Assembly: GCF_022829445.1 (NCBI RefSeq)
Contig: NZ_JAKSXY010000122.1
Span: 496,001-560,000, forward strand
Reading direction: 5' to 3'
Length of the DNA stretch: 64,000 nt
Source of the DNA: Methylobacterium sp. J-068
GTDB lineage: Bacteria; Pseudomonadota; Alphaproteobacteria; Rhizobiales; Beijerinckiaceae
Shown here: positions 42,905 through 50,452 of the stretch, piece by piece
Layout: every line of letters starts with the position of its first letter
Position numbering within the stretch: position 1 is the stretch's first letter
The notes under the pieces: generated by a model
Told to the model about the DNA's origin: nothing
The model's input: the letters and a program-made list of their open reading frames with translations, nothing else
Databases searched by the model: none
Program-made: the position numbers and the translations under genes

Positions 42905-43075
42905 TCAAGTTGGGCGTGTGGTGAGGGCGAAACGCACCCCCTTTACGGCACTGTCTCCCTGCCAGCCCTCGGCCTCGCTCCACGGCGTCTGCGATTGATC
43001 TGCGTAGGTTTCGCAGATGGCACGGTTCGCCTCATGGCAGGCGCGCGCGATCGCTTCGACGGTGCGGTCGGTCAT
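42905..43075 (-). pseudogene. truncated RyR-domain phage-type protein
   Basis: Encodes 56 residues, MTDRTVEAIARACHEANRAI, then WSEAEGWQGDSAVKGVRFAL, and a TGA soon after. This is the first half of the RyR domain as found in small phage and island proteins (IARVCHE.N, W......Q..SA..GV.F.L); the usual second half with HE.W...K...GW is missing. Probably a remnant of a longer gene. Confidence 0.6.
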
Positions 43076-43181
43076 GTCGGTCTCTCGATGTCAGGGGTTG
43101 CGCGGTGGGCCCGGCCAGCTCGGGGACGGGTCTGGAATATTGCCGTCCGGATCGGACAGGGTCGGCCGTCGAACGGTGTCA

Positions 43182-43286
43182 TCAGCCAGGTGGCCAGCCA
43201 ATTGCCGAGCGACCAGCGGGCGTCACGGGCAGCCTTCGCCCCTCACGGGCGATGAGCACGGCTTCGCCGATGGGCGAGAGGTCCAT
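43182..43286 (-). pseudogene. phage lysozyme N-terminal fragment and scrambled reading frames
   Basis: ATG 43286 has GGAG 8 bases upstream and begins MDLSPIGEAVLIAREGRRL, as in phage GH24 endolysins (where AYRD..G..TIG would follow), but the frame then breaks and stops at 43182. In the same 43100-43250 stretch other frames carry coding-like pieces (AARDARWSLGNWLATWLM; LSDPDGNIPDPSPSWPG). The best explanation is several deletions in a former lysis or tail module. Confidence 0.5.
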
Positions 43287-43440
43287 GGTGGTTCTCCGGA
43301 TTGTTCGGAGGGTTCGAACAGGGTGGCGATGAATGCGCCGGGTGTCTTCGACACGGATCGCGTGTAGACGATCCCGACCGAGGCTTGGCCCGAGCTAGTG
43401 CCCAGCGAACTTACGACTTGGTTATTTCGGAGTATTCGCA

Positions 43441-44199
43441 ATGCAAGATCGAATTCCAATCTTCGTTTTTACTTGTGATCGCCTGAAGGTTTTGAAACAA
43501 TCCATAGCGTCATATAAGAAAATCGGCACTCATGTAGAGCTTGTCTTTTATGACGTTGGCTCGACATTTCAGCCAACCATCGATTATCTATTGGAGCTAG
43601 AGAACTCAGGATATAAAATTTATCGCACAAGCCAGAGAATTCTCTCAGGTTCTGATCTGAATAATATTTCTTATGCTATTTCTGACTGGTATTCGAATAA
43701 TGATGCGCCATATTACGTTGTTACCGACCCTGATATTGAACTAGATGGGGACGGATACGCAGATATATTCAAGGCATATGCCTATTTATTAGAAACTATG
43801 CCGGACATTGAAGTTGTTGGCCCCATGTTGCGTATCGACGATCTGCCGAGTTTTTACCCTCTGAAAGAAAAGGTCATAGAAAGACATTTTGAGCAATTTT
43901 GGCACAAACCGCCGTTGTCTTGCAATTGGAATGGTCGGCCCCTGCAATATCAGCACGCGCTGATAGATACCACTTTCGGTATGTATAGAAAAGGGACCGA
44001 ATTCAAGCGTTTACGATCTGGTTTGAGAACTTATGCGCCTTATGCCGCCAGGCACCTCGATTGGTACATCAACCCGGATATGATGACAGATGATCAAATT
44101 TTTTATCTGCGAAGCGCGACAGATGTCAGCCACTGGGGCGGCACTTGGTTACGCGAGAAAATTCTGGGCGAGGCAACTCCTTCCACCGAGACTCGCTGA
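43441..44199 (+). CDS. AT-rich glycosyltransferase-like protein
   Basis: A 252 aa cytosolic protein with a GT-A-like N terminus: IPIFVFTCDRLKVLKQSIASY, then YYVVTDPDIELDGDG around residue 93 where DPD/ELD could be the metal-binding acidic motif, and GPMLRIDDLP. Codon use is far AT-richer than the rest of the window (many AAA, TAT, ATT, GAT), a strong sign of transfer from a low-GC source. Ribosome binding is weak (GGAG about 12 bases upstream). Predicted to add a sugar to a surface glycan; donor and acceptor unknown. Confidence 0.7.
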   Translation: MQDRIPIFVFTCDRLKVLKQSIASYKKIGTHVELVFYDVGSTFQPTIDYLLELENSGYKIYRTSQRILSGSDLNNISYAISDWYSNNDAPYYVVTDPDIELDGDGYADIFKAYAYLLETMPDIEVVGPMLRIDDLPSFYPLKEKVIERHFEQFWHKPPLSCNWNGRPLQYQHALIDTTFGMYRKGTEFKRLRSGLRTYAPYAARHLDWYINPDMMTDDQIFYLRSATDVSHWGGTWLREKILGEATPSTETR

Positions 44200-44274
44200 G
44201 CAGGCCTCACGCCGAGTCGCGGTGCCGCGCGGGCTGTGACTCAGTCTTCGGGTTTGAAGCTCGAGGAGGATGCG

Positions 44275-44364
44275 ATGGCTGCTCCTGTGCCGCTGCGCTC
44301 GGATTTTGATGCCGAGGCCCTGCATGCGCTGGCCAAGGGGTCGCGTGACCCGGCCCAGAGCCAA
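44275..44364 (+). pseudogene. IS630-type transposase N-terminal fragment
   Basis: After GAGGAGG the frame starts MAAPVPLRSDFDAEALHALA and continues KGSRDPAQSQR, matching the usual N terminus of IS630-family transposases (MAAPLALR.DFDA..LR.LA..S.D..Q.RR), but the similarity ends after about 28 residues. Following frame contains AKADADALGAKMANSIASA and TYQPADAATVARAD, which may belong to another broken gene. No transposase catalytic core or terminal repeats remain. Confidence 0.6.
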
Positions 44365-44589
44365 CGAGGCCAAAGCAGATGCCGACGCCCTCGGCGCCAA
44401 GATGGCGAACTCGATCGCTTCGGCCCGCGACCGACAGCGGACCTATCAACCGGCGGATGCGGCAACGGTCGCTCGCGCCGACACGGCCGGAGCGCCTTGC
44501 GCGGCACATCAAAGAATCGCGCCAAAAGAGTCGGTCCTGTTGCCATTTTGTTCCTGGATCGGGCCGTGCGAATCGGCCATGATCGTCTC

Positions 44590-45015
44590 ATGCGAATGCA
44601 CGTCCTCGGTGCCCTCCTGTCCCTCGGCCTGATCGCGCAGAGCGCGATGGCGCAGCCCGTGTCCCATCGCTCCGGCAGCCTGCCCGCCGGAGAGCCGGCG
44701 CATGGAGATGGGGCGGCCGGCGATCTGCCCGGCGGAGATCTGCAAGGCCTGGAGCGCGCGTGGCACGATTGCGTCCGCGCGGCCTTCGCGCGTCAGCCCC
44801 GGGGCCTGAGCCGGGCGGCCTCCGAGCGCAGCGCCCTCGACGAGTGCCAAGCCGGGGAGGACGCCACCGTGGCCGCCGCGATGCGGATGGCCGGGCAGGC
44901 GGCGGGCCCCGGCACGCGCCGAGGGCTTACGGAGCGGGCCAGGGCCTGGGCCGCATCGGTCGCCGCCGAGGTGATCGATCCGGTCTCGTCCTGGTTCGCG
45001 GGGCTCCGGCGCTGA
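44590..45015 (+). CDS. exported protein of unknown function
   Basis: A 141 aa protein with a signal peptide (MRMHVLGALLSLGLIAQSAMA). The mature part has a helical region LQGLERAWHDCVRAAFARQ with a paired cysteine later in LDECQAGEDATV and ends WFAGLRR. Two ATGs (44590 and 44596) are possible. No domain recognised. It marks the return to high-GC core-like DNA and is convergent with the MFS gene. Confidence 0.6.
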   Translation: MRMHVLGALLSLGLIAQSAMAQPVSHRSGSLPAGEPAHGDGAAGDLPGGDLQGLERAWHDCVRAAFARQPRGLSRAASERSALDECQAGEDATVAAAMRMAGQAAGPGTRRGLTERARAWAASVAAEVIDPVSSWFAGLRR

Positions 45016-45028
45016 ATCCTCCCCGCGC

Positions 45029-46450
45029 TCACGCCCGCGCGTGGATGGGACGCGCCGAGGCTTGGCGGCCGCGCGCGGCCAGGGCGGCGAAACCGGCCCC
45101 CGCGCCACCCACGCAGAGGAAGAGCGCGATCATCGCCCGGCCGAGGTGATCGGCGCCGAAGACCGTGTCGGCGAGGAGGCCGAGGATCAGCGGGCCGGTG
45201 CCCGAGGCCGTGAGGGTCACGGCGGCGATGAACAGCGCGTTGACCCGCCCGCGCAGGGCGACGGGCGTCAGCCACTGAACCCCGGTCAGGGCGGCGGGCG
45301 AGGTGAAGCCCAGGGTGGCCACCAGCAGGGCGTAGGCGCCGAGGGAGATCGTTTGGCCGGGAGCGAGGGCCATCACGCCAACGAGCGGCAGGGCCAGGAC
45401 GAGGCCGAGACCGAGCATCCACGAGGCCGCCGGCCTGCGCCGCTCGGGCGCGAGCCGGTCGAGGATCAGCCCCGCGAACAGGTGCCCGAGGGGACCGCCG
45501 ACGAGCAGCAACAGGCCGAGCGTGACCCCGCTCTCGCCCGGGCTCATGCCGTGGTTGCGGACGTAGAAGGTCGGCCCCCAGGCGGCCAGGGTCCGGCCCA
45601 TCAGGACGGCGGCGGCGGCGGCCGCGAAATGCGGCAGGTAGATGGAGCGCCGGCGCAGGATCCAGGCGAAGGCGGTTCCCAGCCGCGGCCGCGTCACCGG
45701 CGGTGTCGGCGGCAGGCGGATCGAGGCCGCGAAGAGGATGAGGGCGAGGTTGGGCAGGCAGGCCAGGACGAACAGGGCGCGCCAGGGCGGTAGGGGGCCG
45801 AGGCCGGGAAACCACGCGCCGCCCCGCGCCGTCAGCCACGCGAACAGGGCGCCGCCGGAGAGCAGCGCGAAGGACTGCCCCAGGCTGCCGGCCGCCGTGA
45901 ACAGCGAGACCGCCAGGCCCATGCGGCGGCGTTCGGAATGGTGCGCGATGAGCGAGAGGACCGCCGGCGCGAGCCCGGCCTGTCCCAGGCCGAGGACGAG
46001 ACGGGCGAGCGCCAGGGCGGCGAACGAGCCCGCCAGGCCGAAGCCGAGGGTCGCCAGGGTCCAGACCAGGAGGCTCCCGAGGAGGATTCTCCGCTGATGG
46101 CCGCGATCCGCCAGCGTGCCGAAGAGCGGCATCGTCAGCGCATACAGGACCACGAAGGCGGAGCCGAGCAGGAAGCCGAGCTCCGCGTCGCTCAAGGCCA
46201 GGGCCTGCTTCACCGGCGCGGTCACCAGGGTGACGAGGAAGCGGTCGCTGGCAGCGGAGAGTTGCACCCCCGTCAGGAGCGCCGCCAGCGTCCAGCCGCT
46301 CACGCCCGCCCGCTCGGGGACGGCGCGCGCGCCGAGGCCCGGGGCCGTCACCGGCCGGGCGATCGGACGGGCCGCCCGTCGAACGGGATCGGTGCCGGCA
46401 TCAGGCGAGTTCGCAGAGCCAGTCGGCGAGGGTCGCCGCGGCCTCGCCAT
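45029..46450 (-). CDS. MFS transporter
   Basis: A major facilitator with 12 predicted helices, up to 473 aa. The MFS loop 2-3 motif is clear: FGTLADRGHQRRILLGSLLV; the second half has AGLILDRLAPERRRPAA. Family 'ACS/hexuronate-like' or exporter type cannot be decided. The longest start (46450) overlaps the upstream AraC gene by 50 bases; internal starts such as GTG 46351 would still give all helices (the first 45 residues are low-complexity), so the true protein may be shorter. Probably co-transcribed with and regulated by the AraC protein. Confidence 0.85.
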   Translation of the reverse strand: MARPRRPSPTGSANSPDAGTDPVRRAARPIARPVTAPGLGARAVPERAGVSGWTLAALLTGVQLSAASDRFLVTLVTAPVKQALALSDAELGFLLGSAFVVLYALTMPLFGTLADRGHQRRILLGSLLVWTLATLGFGLAGSFAALALARLVLGLGQAGLAPAVLSLIAHHSERRRMGLAVSLFTAAGSLGQSFALLSGGALFAWLTARGGAWFPGLGPLPPWRALFVLACLPNLALILFAASIRLPPTPPVTRPRLGTAFAWILRRRSIYLPHFAAAAAAVLMGRTLAAWGPTFYVRNHGMSPGESGVTLGLLLLVGGPLGHLFAGLILDRLAPERRRPAASWMLGLGLVLALPLVGVMALAPGQTISLGAYALLVATLGFTSPAALTGVQWLTPVALRGRVNALFIAAVTLTASGTGPLILGLLADTVFGADHLGRAMIALFLCVGGAGAGFAALAARGRQASARPIHARA

Positions 46451-47423
46451 GGCCGCGGGCCTCGATGCGCCGCCGGTTCAGGCCCGCGCGGAACTGGCCG
46501 GGGGGCTGCCCGAACGCGGTCCGGAAGCTGCGGTTGAAGTGATGCTCGCTGGCAAAGCCGTAGGCATAGGCGAGCGTGGCGATCGAGCGCGTCTCGCCCT
46601 GGCGCCGCAGCATCTGGCGAATGCGCTCGAGGCGCCGTTGCCGGACGAAGCGTGCGACGCCGCCATCCGGCGCGAAGCTCCGGTAGAGGATGCTGCGGGA
46701 GACCGCGACCCCTGCCGCGACGCTGTCGGCGCTCAGGTCCCGGTCGCCGAGATTCGCCTCGATGAAGGCCTCCGCCTGCCGGCGCCGGGCCAGATCCTCC
46801 CGCAGATCGTGCGTTCCCGCCCAGACGATCGCATCGACCGGCGGCGCCTGCCCGCGCAGGGCACAGGCCAGCAGCGTGCCGACGACCGAACTCGAACGGG
46901 CGGCCACGTCGGACTCGACGACCGACGAGCGACGGGTCAGGGAGATCAGGAAGTCGCAGACGAGCCCCCCGACCGATTCCGGAAGGATCGCTCCGTGAAA
47001 GGTTCGGATGTTCGGGACCAGGGGCTCGATCAGGTCACGGGCGACGGGGGTGGAAATCACGTTGACGCCGTAGGACCGGCTCTGCTGCGGCAGGCTGCTG
47101 TCGAGGACGAGGATCTCGCCCGGCCGCATGCGGCGCTCGTATCCGGGCGGCCCGGCGAGCATCTCTCCCGTCACCAGGAGGTGAAGCGTGATGTGATCGA
47201 ACGCATCCCGCCGAACGCGCGTCGGGTTCCGGCTGTGCGCGAGGCCATTCAGATGACGATTGAACAGGATCATCCGGTCGAAGCGGTAGGCCCGGACCTC
47301 GGCGTGAAAGGCGTCGCCGACGCGCGCGACGTCCGCCCCCGTGGCGTACAGGTCGTGATACGCTCCGAAGGCGACCTCCGGGCCGAGGCGCCGGGTGGAA
47401 AAGTCGATCGATGGAAGCGACAC
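46401..47423 (-). CDS. AraC-family transcriptional regulator
   Basis: A 340 aa regulator. The N-terminal half resembles AraC_binding_2-type ligand domains (RYRFDRMILFNRHLNGLAHS style, here RAYRFDRMILFNRHLNG) and the C-terminal 100 residues form the double HTH: LSADSVAAGVAVSRSILYRSF and IATLAYAYGFASEHHFNRSF followed by FGQPPGQFR. It directly precedes the MFS gene, which it likely controls. Confidence 0.9.
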   Translation of the reverse strand: MSLPSIDFSTRRLGPEVAFGAYHDLYATGADVARVGDAFHAEVRAYRFDRMILFNRHLNGLAHSRNPTRVRRDAFDHITLHLLVTGEMLAGPPGYERRMRPGEILVLDSSLPQQSRSYGVNVISTPVARDLIEPLVPNIRTFHGAILPESVGGLVCDFLISLTRRSSVVESDVAARSSSVVGTLLACALRGQAPPVDAIVWAGTHDLREDLARRRQAEAFIEANLGDRDLSADSVAAGVAVSRSILYRSFAPDGGVARFVRQRRLERIRQMLRRQGETRSIATLAYAYGFASEHHFNRSFRTAFGQPPGQFRAGLNRRRIEARGHGEAAATLADWLCELA

Positions 47424-47855
47424 GGTTGCGAGGACCTGGAAGCGCCGGATCAGAGGAAAGCGAATTCGAGGGCGTCATCGACGAGCATCGGGACGGGATG
47501 TCCACGAATGGGCCGCAACTCTAACGCGTTCCTGCACTTAAACAAAACTCACGCTTCCGTGAAGACCGCAAGGAAGTTTCGATGTTTTTCGACACCAAGG
47601 CCCGTCGATCAAGCTTTCCCGCAGATCATCCCGGCTGATCGACTGATTTCATGAAATCCCCAAAGCAACATCAGGATGTGGCGCATAAAGAACGGTCAGG
47701 TTGTCATGCAGACACAGGCGTGTCGTGACATATCGCGCGTGGCCGAGCGCGAGGCACGGGTGCGCTCGGCGGCCGCGCCGGAGAACCGGCAACGCCTCGG
47801 TAACCCTTGCGCTTTAGGCCTGGAGAACCCCGTTCTTCGGAAATCCGCGATCCGT
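47424..47855. other. intergenic region with a dyad
   Basis: About 430 bases of divergent upstream DNA. AT-richer around 47520-47660. A compound dyad TGTCA-TGCA-GACAC-AGGC-GTGTC-G-TGACA lies at 47702-47730 and could be an operator or leader hairpin. A frame from 47676 runs into the next gene but the extra 60 residues look non-coding. Confidence 0.45.
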
Positions 47856-48110
47856 ATGATGACACGAGACCAGTTGGCCGCCGAATTGCTGCGCATCGCC
47901 AAGCTGCAGCTCAGCGATATCACCCGCGCCGTGAAGAACGGCGAGAAGTCCATCGCCCTGAACGAGGTCGTGGATCTCGGCCGGCGTCTCAACCGCCTGG
48001 CCGATGCGGTGGCGGGGCGGCCGATCCCGACGACGCCCGCGCAAGCGATTCCCGCGCAGTCGGTGTCCCTCCCGCCGGCATCCGGCGACAGCGCCCGCGT
48101 CGAGGCGTGA
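47856..48110 (+). CDS. small protein of unknown function
   Basis: An 84 aa protein MMTRDQLAAELLRIAKLQLS then NEVVDLGRRLNRLADAVAG and a Pro/Ala-rich tail. Looks like a short helical hairpin with a disordered C terminus. Two adjacent ATGs (47856, 47859). Its TGA overlaps a GTG (GTGA) that opens a six-codon frame ahead of the HNH gene, so it is probably the first gene of that operon. Confidence 0.55.
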   Translation: MMTRDQLAAELLRIAKLQLSDITRAVKNGEKSIALNEVVDLGRRLNRLADAVAGRPIPTTPAQAIPAQSVSLPPASGDSARVEA

Positions 48111-48160
48111 GCAAGACCTCCGAGTGAGCAGGGCTTCCGCGTGAGCAAGACCTCCGAGTG
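48105..48160 (+). repeat. 34-bp tandem duplication at the HNH gene start
   Basis: The 22-base sequence beginning GCGTGAGCAAGACC occurs at 48105-48126 and again at 48139-48160, a tandem period of 34 bases. The first copy reads GTG AGC AAG ACC TCC GAG TGA, a six-codon frame overlapping the upstream stop; the second copy reads GTG AGC AAG ACC TCC GAG TGG and opens the HNH gene. Confidence 0.9.
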
Positions 48161-48950
48161 GCGCGCCGAGCGCAACGTCGCGGCGCGGGCTCGGCTGGAC
48201 CGGGCCCTGCCGGCGGTGTTTCCGGGCGCGGTGCTGCGGCACGCCCTGGCGCGCCCGCTGATCCCGCCGACGCCGCGCCTCGCCATCGAGAGCTACTGGC
48301 GCGCGCATCTGCTGCGCGCCGACCGGCTCGCCCGCGCGCTCGCCCTGCGCTCGGGCCATCCCGAGGGCTGGACCTGGCGCCTCGGCAGCATTCAGGACGC
48401 GGGATTCAAGGATTCGGGGCTCGCCGCGACGTTCCGGCTGCCGCCCTCGCCCTTCCGCGAGCCGGCGCATGCGCGCGGCAAGGGGCATTGCTGCCTCTGC
48501 GGACAGCCCGTCTACCGTTTCGGCTGGCACCGCGACCTCTGGGGGGCGGGCGTGCCGAACAAGAACGCCCGCTGGCACGCCGCCTGCGTCACCGCCTGGA
48601 AGCTGTGGGTCGCCCCGAGCGATCAGGTGAAGCTGCTGAAGGCTCGCCAGCGCCATCGCTGCGCGGCGTCCGGCAAGCGCCTGCTCAGGACCGCCGAGGT
48701 CGATCACCGGGTTCCGCTCTACCGCGTCTGGCGCGAGCACCGGAACGATCCCTGGCCGACCCTGCTGGGCTTCTGGGGGACGCCGAACCTCCAGGTCGTC
48801 AACCGCGTGGTCCACGTGGAGAAATGCGGCCTCGAGGCGGGCGAACGGGCCGAGCGCCGCCGCGCGGCCCGTCCCGCCGCCCAACTCCCGGACGGCGCGG
48901 ACCCGGAATGGCGCGACCCGACCGCGAGGGACGAGATCGCGGCGGATTGA
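48141..48950 (+). CDS. HNH-type nuclease-like protein
   Basis: A 269 aa protein. Residues 110-170 hold a zinc-knuckle-like segment CCLCGQPVYRFGWHRD...WHAACVTAWKLW; residues 170-235 look like an HNH core: RHRCAASGKRLLRTAEVDHRVPLY (here CAASGKRLLRTAEVDHRVPL) with VDH as the first histidine, then NLQVVNRVVHVEKC with Asn and the last His/Cys ligands. The combination suggests a metal-dependent DNA nuclease fold. No restriction or toxin partner is visible. GTG start at 48141, with AGGG 8 bases upstream. Confidence 0.7.
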   Translation: MSKTSEWRAERNVAARARLDRALPAVFPGAVLRHALARPLIPPTPRLAIESYWRAHLLRADRLARALALRSGHPEGWTWRLGSIQDAGFKDSGLAATFRLPPSPFREPAHARGKGHCCLCGQPVYRFGWHRDLWGAGVPNKNARWHAACVTAWKLWVAPSDQVKLLKARQRHRCAASGKRLLRTAEVDHRVPLYRVWREHRNDPWPTLLGFWGTPNLQVVNRVVHVEKCGLEAGERAERRRAARPAAQLPDGADPEWRDPTARDEIAAD

Positions 48951-48970
48951 GCCGGCGGGGTCCGGCGCCC

Positions 48971-49014
48971 GAGCGAGACCGTCCCCGCTTTCGATCAGGC
49001 GAAAGACGCTCTCA
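48971..49014. repeat. second REP-like palindrome, on the ClpP-like stop codon
   Basis: GAGCGAGACCGTCCCCGCTT followed by TCGATCAGGCGAAAGACGCTCTCA. It shares its first 14 bases and overall layout with 4291-4333, again with the minus-strand stop codon (TCA on the plus strand) as its last three bases. The stem is less perfect than in the first copy. Confidence 0.5.
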
Positions 49015-49593
49015 GAGCACGCCCTCGATCAGACCGAGTTCCCGCGCCTGTCCGGCCTCGATGTACCAGTTCTCGGGCGCGCGCCTCAGCACCTCGTCCA
49101 GGCTCACCCGCGACCCGCGCACCAGGTTCGCGAAGCCCTCGTTCTGGATCTCGATCGAACACTCGATCTCGTGCAGCGTCGCCTTCACGGAGGCGATGCA
49201 GGTGGTGAGCGGCCCGTTGAGCTTCACCTCCTTGGCAAGCTTGCGCTCATGGATCATCAGGCGCGTGCCCCGGGTGAGGTAGCGGTTCGGCCGGGCGAAG
49301 AAGCTCATGAAGGTGGTGCCGGCCGAGTAGATCGCGGCCTTGCCGAGGAAGACGAAGCGCCGGTTCGGCGACAGGTCGGTGTTGAAGCGGATGTCCTCGC
49401 CCATCATCCGGGCGACTTCCGGATCACCGCCCAGGGTCGTCAGTTCGACCACCACGAGATCACGCTCGGCCGCCGCATCGAGCTGGCGGCGGAACGCCCG
49501 GTACATGTCGTGGTCGACCGGTCCCGAGAGCAGGACGGCGGGCGCGCCGAAAGCGGAGGCGGGCAAGGGAGTCGTGTCGGGGGTCGTGTCCAT
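49012..49593 (-). CDS. ClpP/SDH-like (peptidase S14) protein
   Basis: A 193 aa ClpP-fold protein. The core has VLLSGPVDHDMYRAFRRQLD, LTTLGGDPEVARMMGEDIRF, then GKAAIYSAGTTFMSFF where Ser in YSAG stands at the position of the ClpP nucleophile, and RGTRLMIHERKL with the His. The C terminus is RELGLIEGVL. It may be a degenerate or free-standing protease distinct from housekeeping ClpP. GGGAG lies 7 bases before ATG 49593. Not near clpX. Confidence 0.75.
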   Translation of the reverse strand: MDTTPDTTPLPASAFGAPAVLLSGPVDHDMYRAFRRQLDAAAERDLVVVELTTLGGDPEVARMMGEDIRFNTDLSPNRRFVFLGKAAIYSAGTTFMSFFARPNRYLTRGTRLMIHERKLAKEVKLNGPLTTCIASVKATLHEIECSIEIQNEGFANLVRGSRVSLDEVLRRAPENWYIEAGQARELGLIEGVL

Positions 49594-49711
49594 GGCGGGC
49601 TCCCGGCGGCGGAAATCGCGGCCGTTCCGGCATGAACGCGGACGGGCTCGGAAAGATCGGGCCCGATCCGCCTTTCCGGAGACGGGCCGGGCCACGATCG
49701 GACGAGAACCG

Positions 49712-49996
49712 TCAGTAGGGGTACCCGTAATAGGGCTGGCGGCTCGGGCGGTAGCGCTCCCGCACCGGACGGTCGTAGCGGCCCTCATAGGCGCCGAGAT
49801 AGGGATCGAGGCGCGGATCGCGGTAATTGCCGTTGTTCACGCCCGCCGAACGGTCGTTGCCGCTCAGGGCCGCGTAGGGCGACAGCCCGTCGCCGCCGCT
49901 GCCGCCCCCACGCGCCAGGGCCGCGCCGGACAGGCCGAGCACCAGGGCCGCCGCCAGCGTGTTCCGGAGGGTCTTGCGGGTGAGCGATGTCGACAT
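49712..49996 (-). CDS. small exported Tyr/Arg/Gly-rich protein
   Basis: A 94 aa protein with a signal peptide (LRNTLAAALVLGLSGAALA), then GGGSGGDGLSPYAALSGNDR and a tail rich in Tyr, Arg and Pro (RYRPSRQPYYGYPY). GGAGG lies 3-8 bases before the ATG. Orphan, periplasmic or surface. Confidence 0.7.
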   Translation of the reverse strand: MSTSLTRKTLRNTLAAALVLGLSGAALARGGGSGGDGLSPYAALSGNDRSAGVNNGNYRDPRLDPYLGAYEGRYDRPVRERYRPSRQPYYGYPY

Positions 49997-50083
49997 GGAG
50001 ACCTCCTTCGATGCCGGGTCGGCCCGACCGCCGGGGCGCCGCGGTTTGGGATGCTTTGGCGTGTCGGCGAGGCCGGGCGCGTC

Positions 50084-50329
50084 CTAGCGCTCGGCCTTCA
50101 GGCTCTTGAGGAAGCGACGGGCCACCTCGCGGACCGCCGCGTCGTCGCGCGTGTCGTCGTCGGCCTTGTCCCAGAGGTGGTCGAGGCTGCCCTCCAGGCT
50201 GGTCAGGAGATCCGGGTTCTGGCGGGCCAGGAACTGGATCGTGCCGAAGAGGAGGTGCTCGATCGCGAGTTCGCGGTGGCGGGCCTCGGCGAGGGCGGCG
50301 GTCGGTGCGTCGGATGCGGCGTTGGTCAT
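50084..50329 (-). CDS. small helical protein of unknown function
   Basis: An 81 aa soluble protein MTNAASDAPTAALAEARHRE then LAIEHLLFGTIQFLARQNPDLLTSLEG and REVARRFLKSLKAER. Mostly helical and charged with no signal peptide. Weak ribosome binding site. Its regular amino-acid composition supports coding. Confidence 0.6.
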   Translation of the reverse strand: MTNAASDAPTAALAEARHRELAIEHLLFGTIQFLARQNPDLLTSLEGSLDHLWDKADDDTRDDAAVREVARRFLKSLKAER

Positions 50330-50452
50330 GAGACCACAACGAGCGGCCCTGTCCAAGGTTTCGCGAAGATCCGGCCTCTGCCCGCTTCCGTTCCGGAGCG
50401 CTTTCCAGCAGAGAACCCGGCACGCTGAACCACGTCACGAGGCGGACGCGCG

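Noticed and set aside
38865..45000. Integrated mobile element with tRNA attachment repeats
   Set aside because: Island features are present, but I could not find an integrase or a repeat of the tRNA 3' end, so no element boundaries are claimed.
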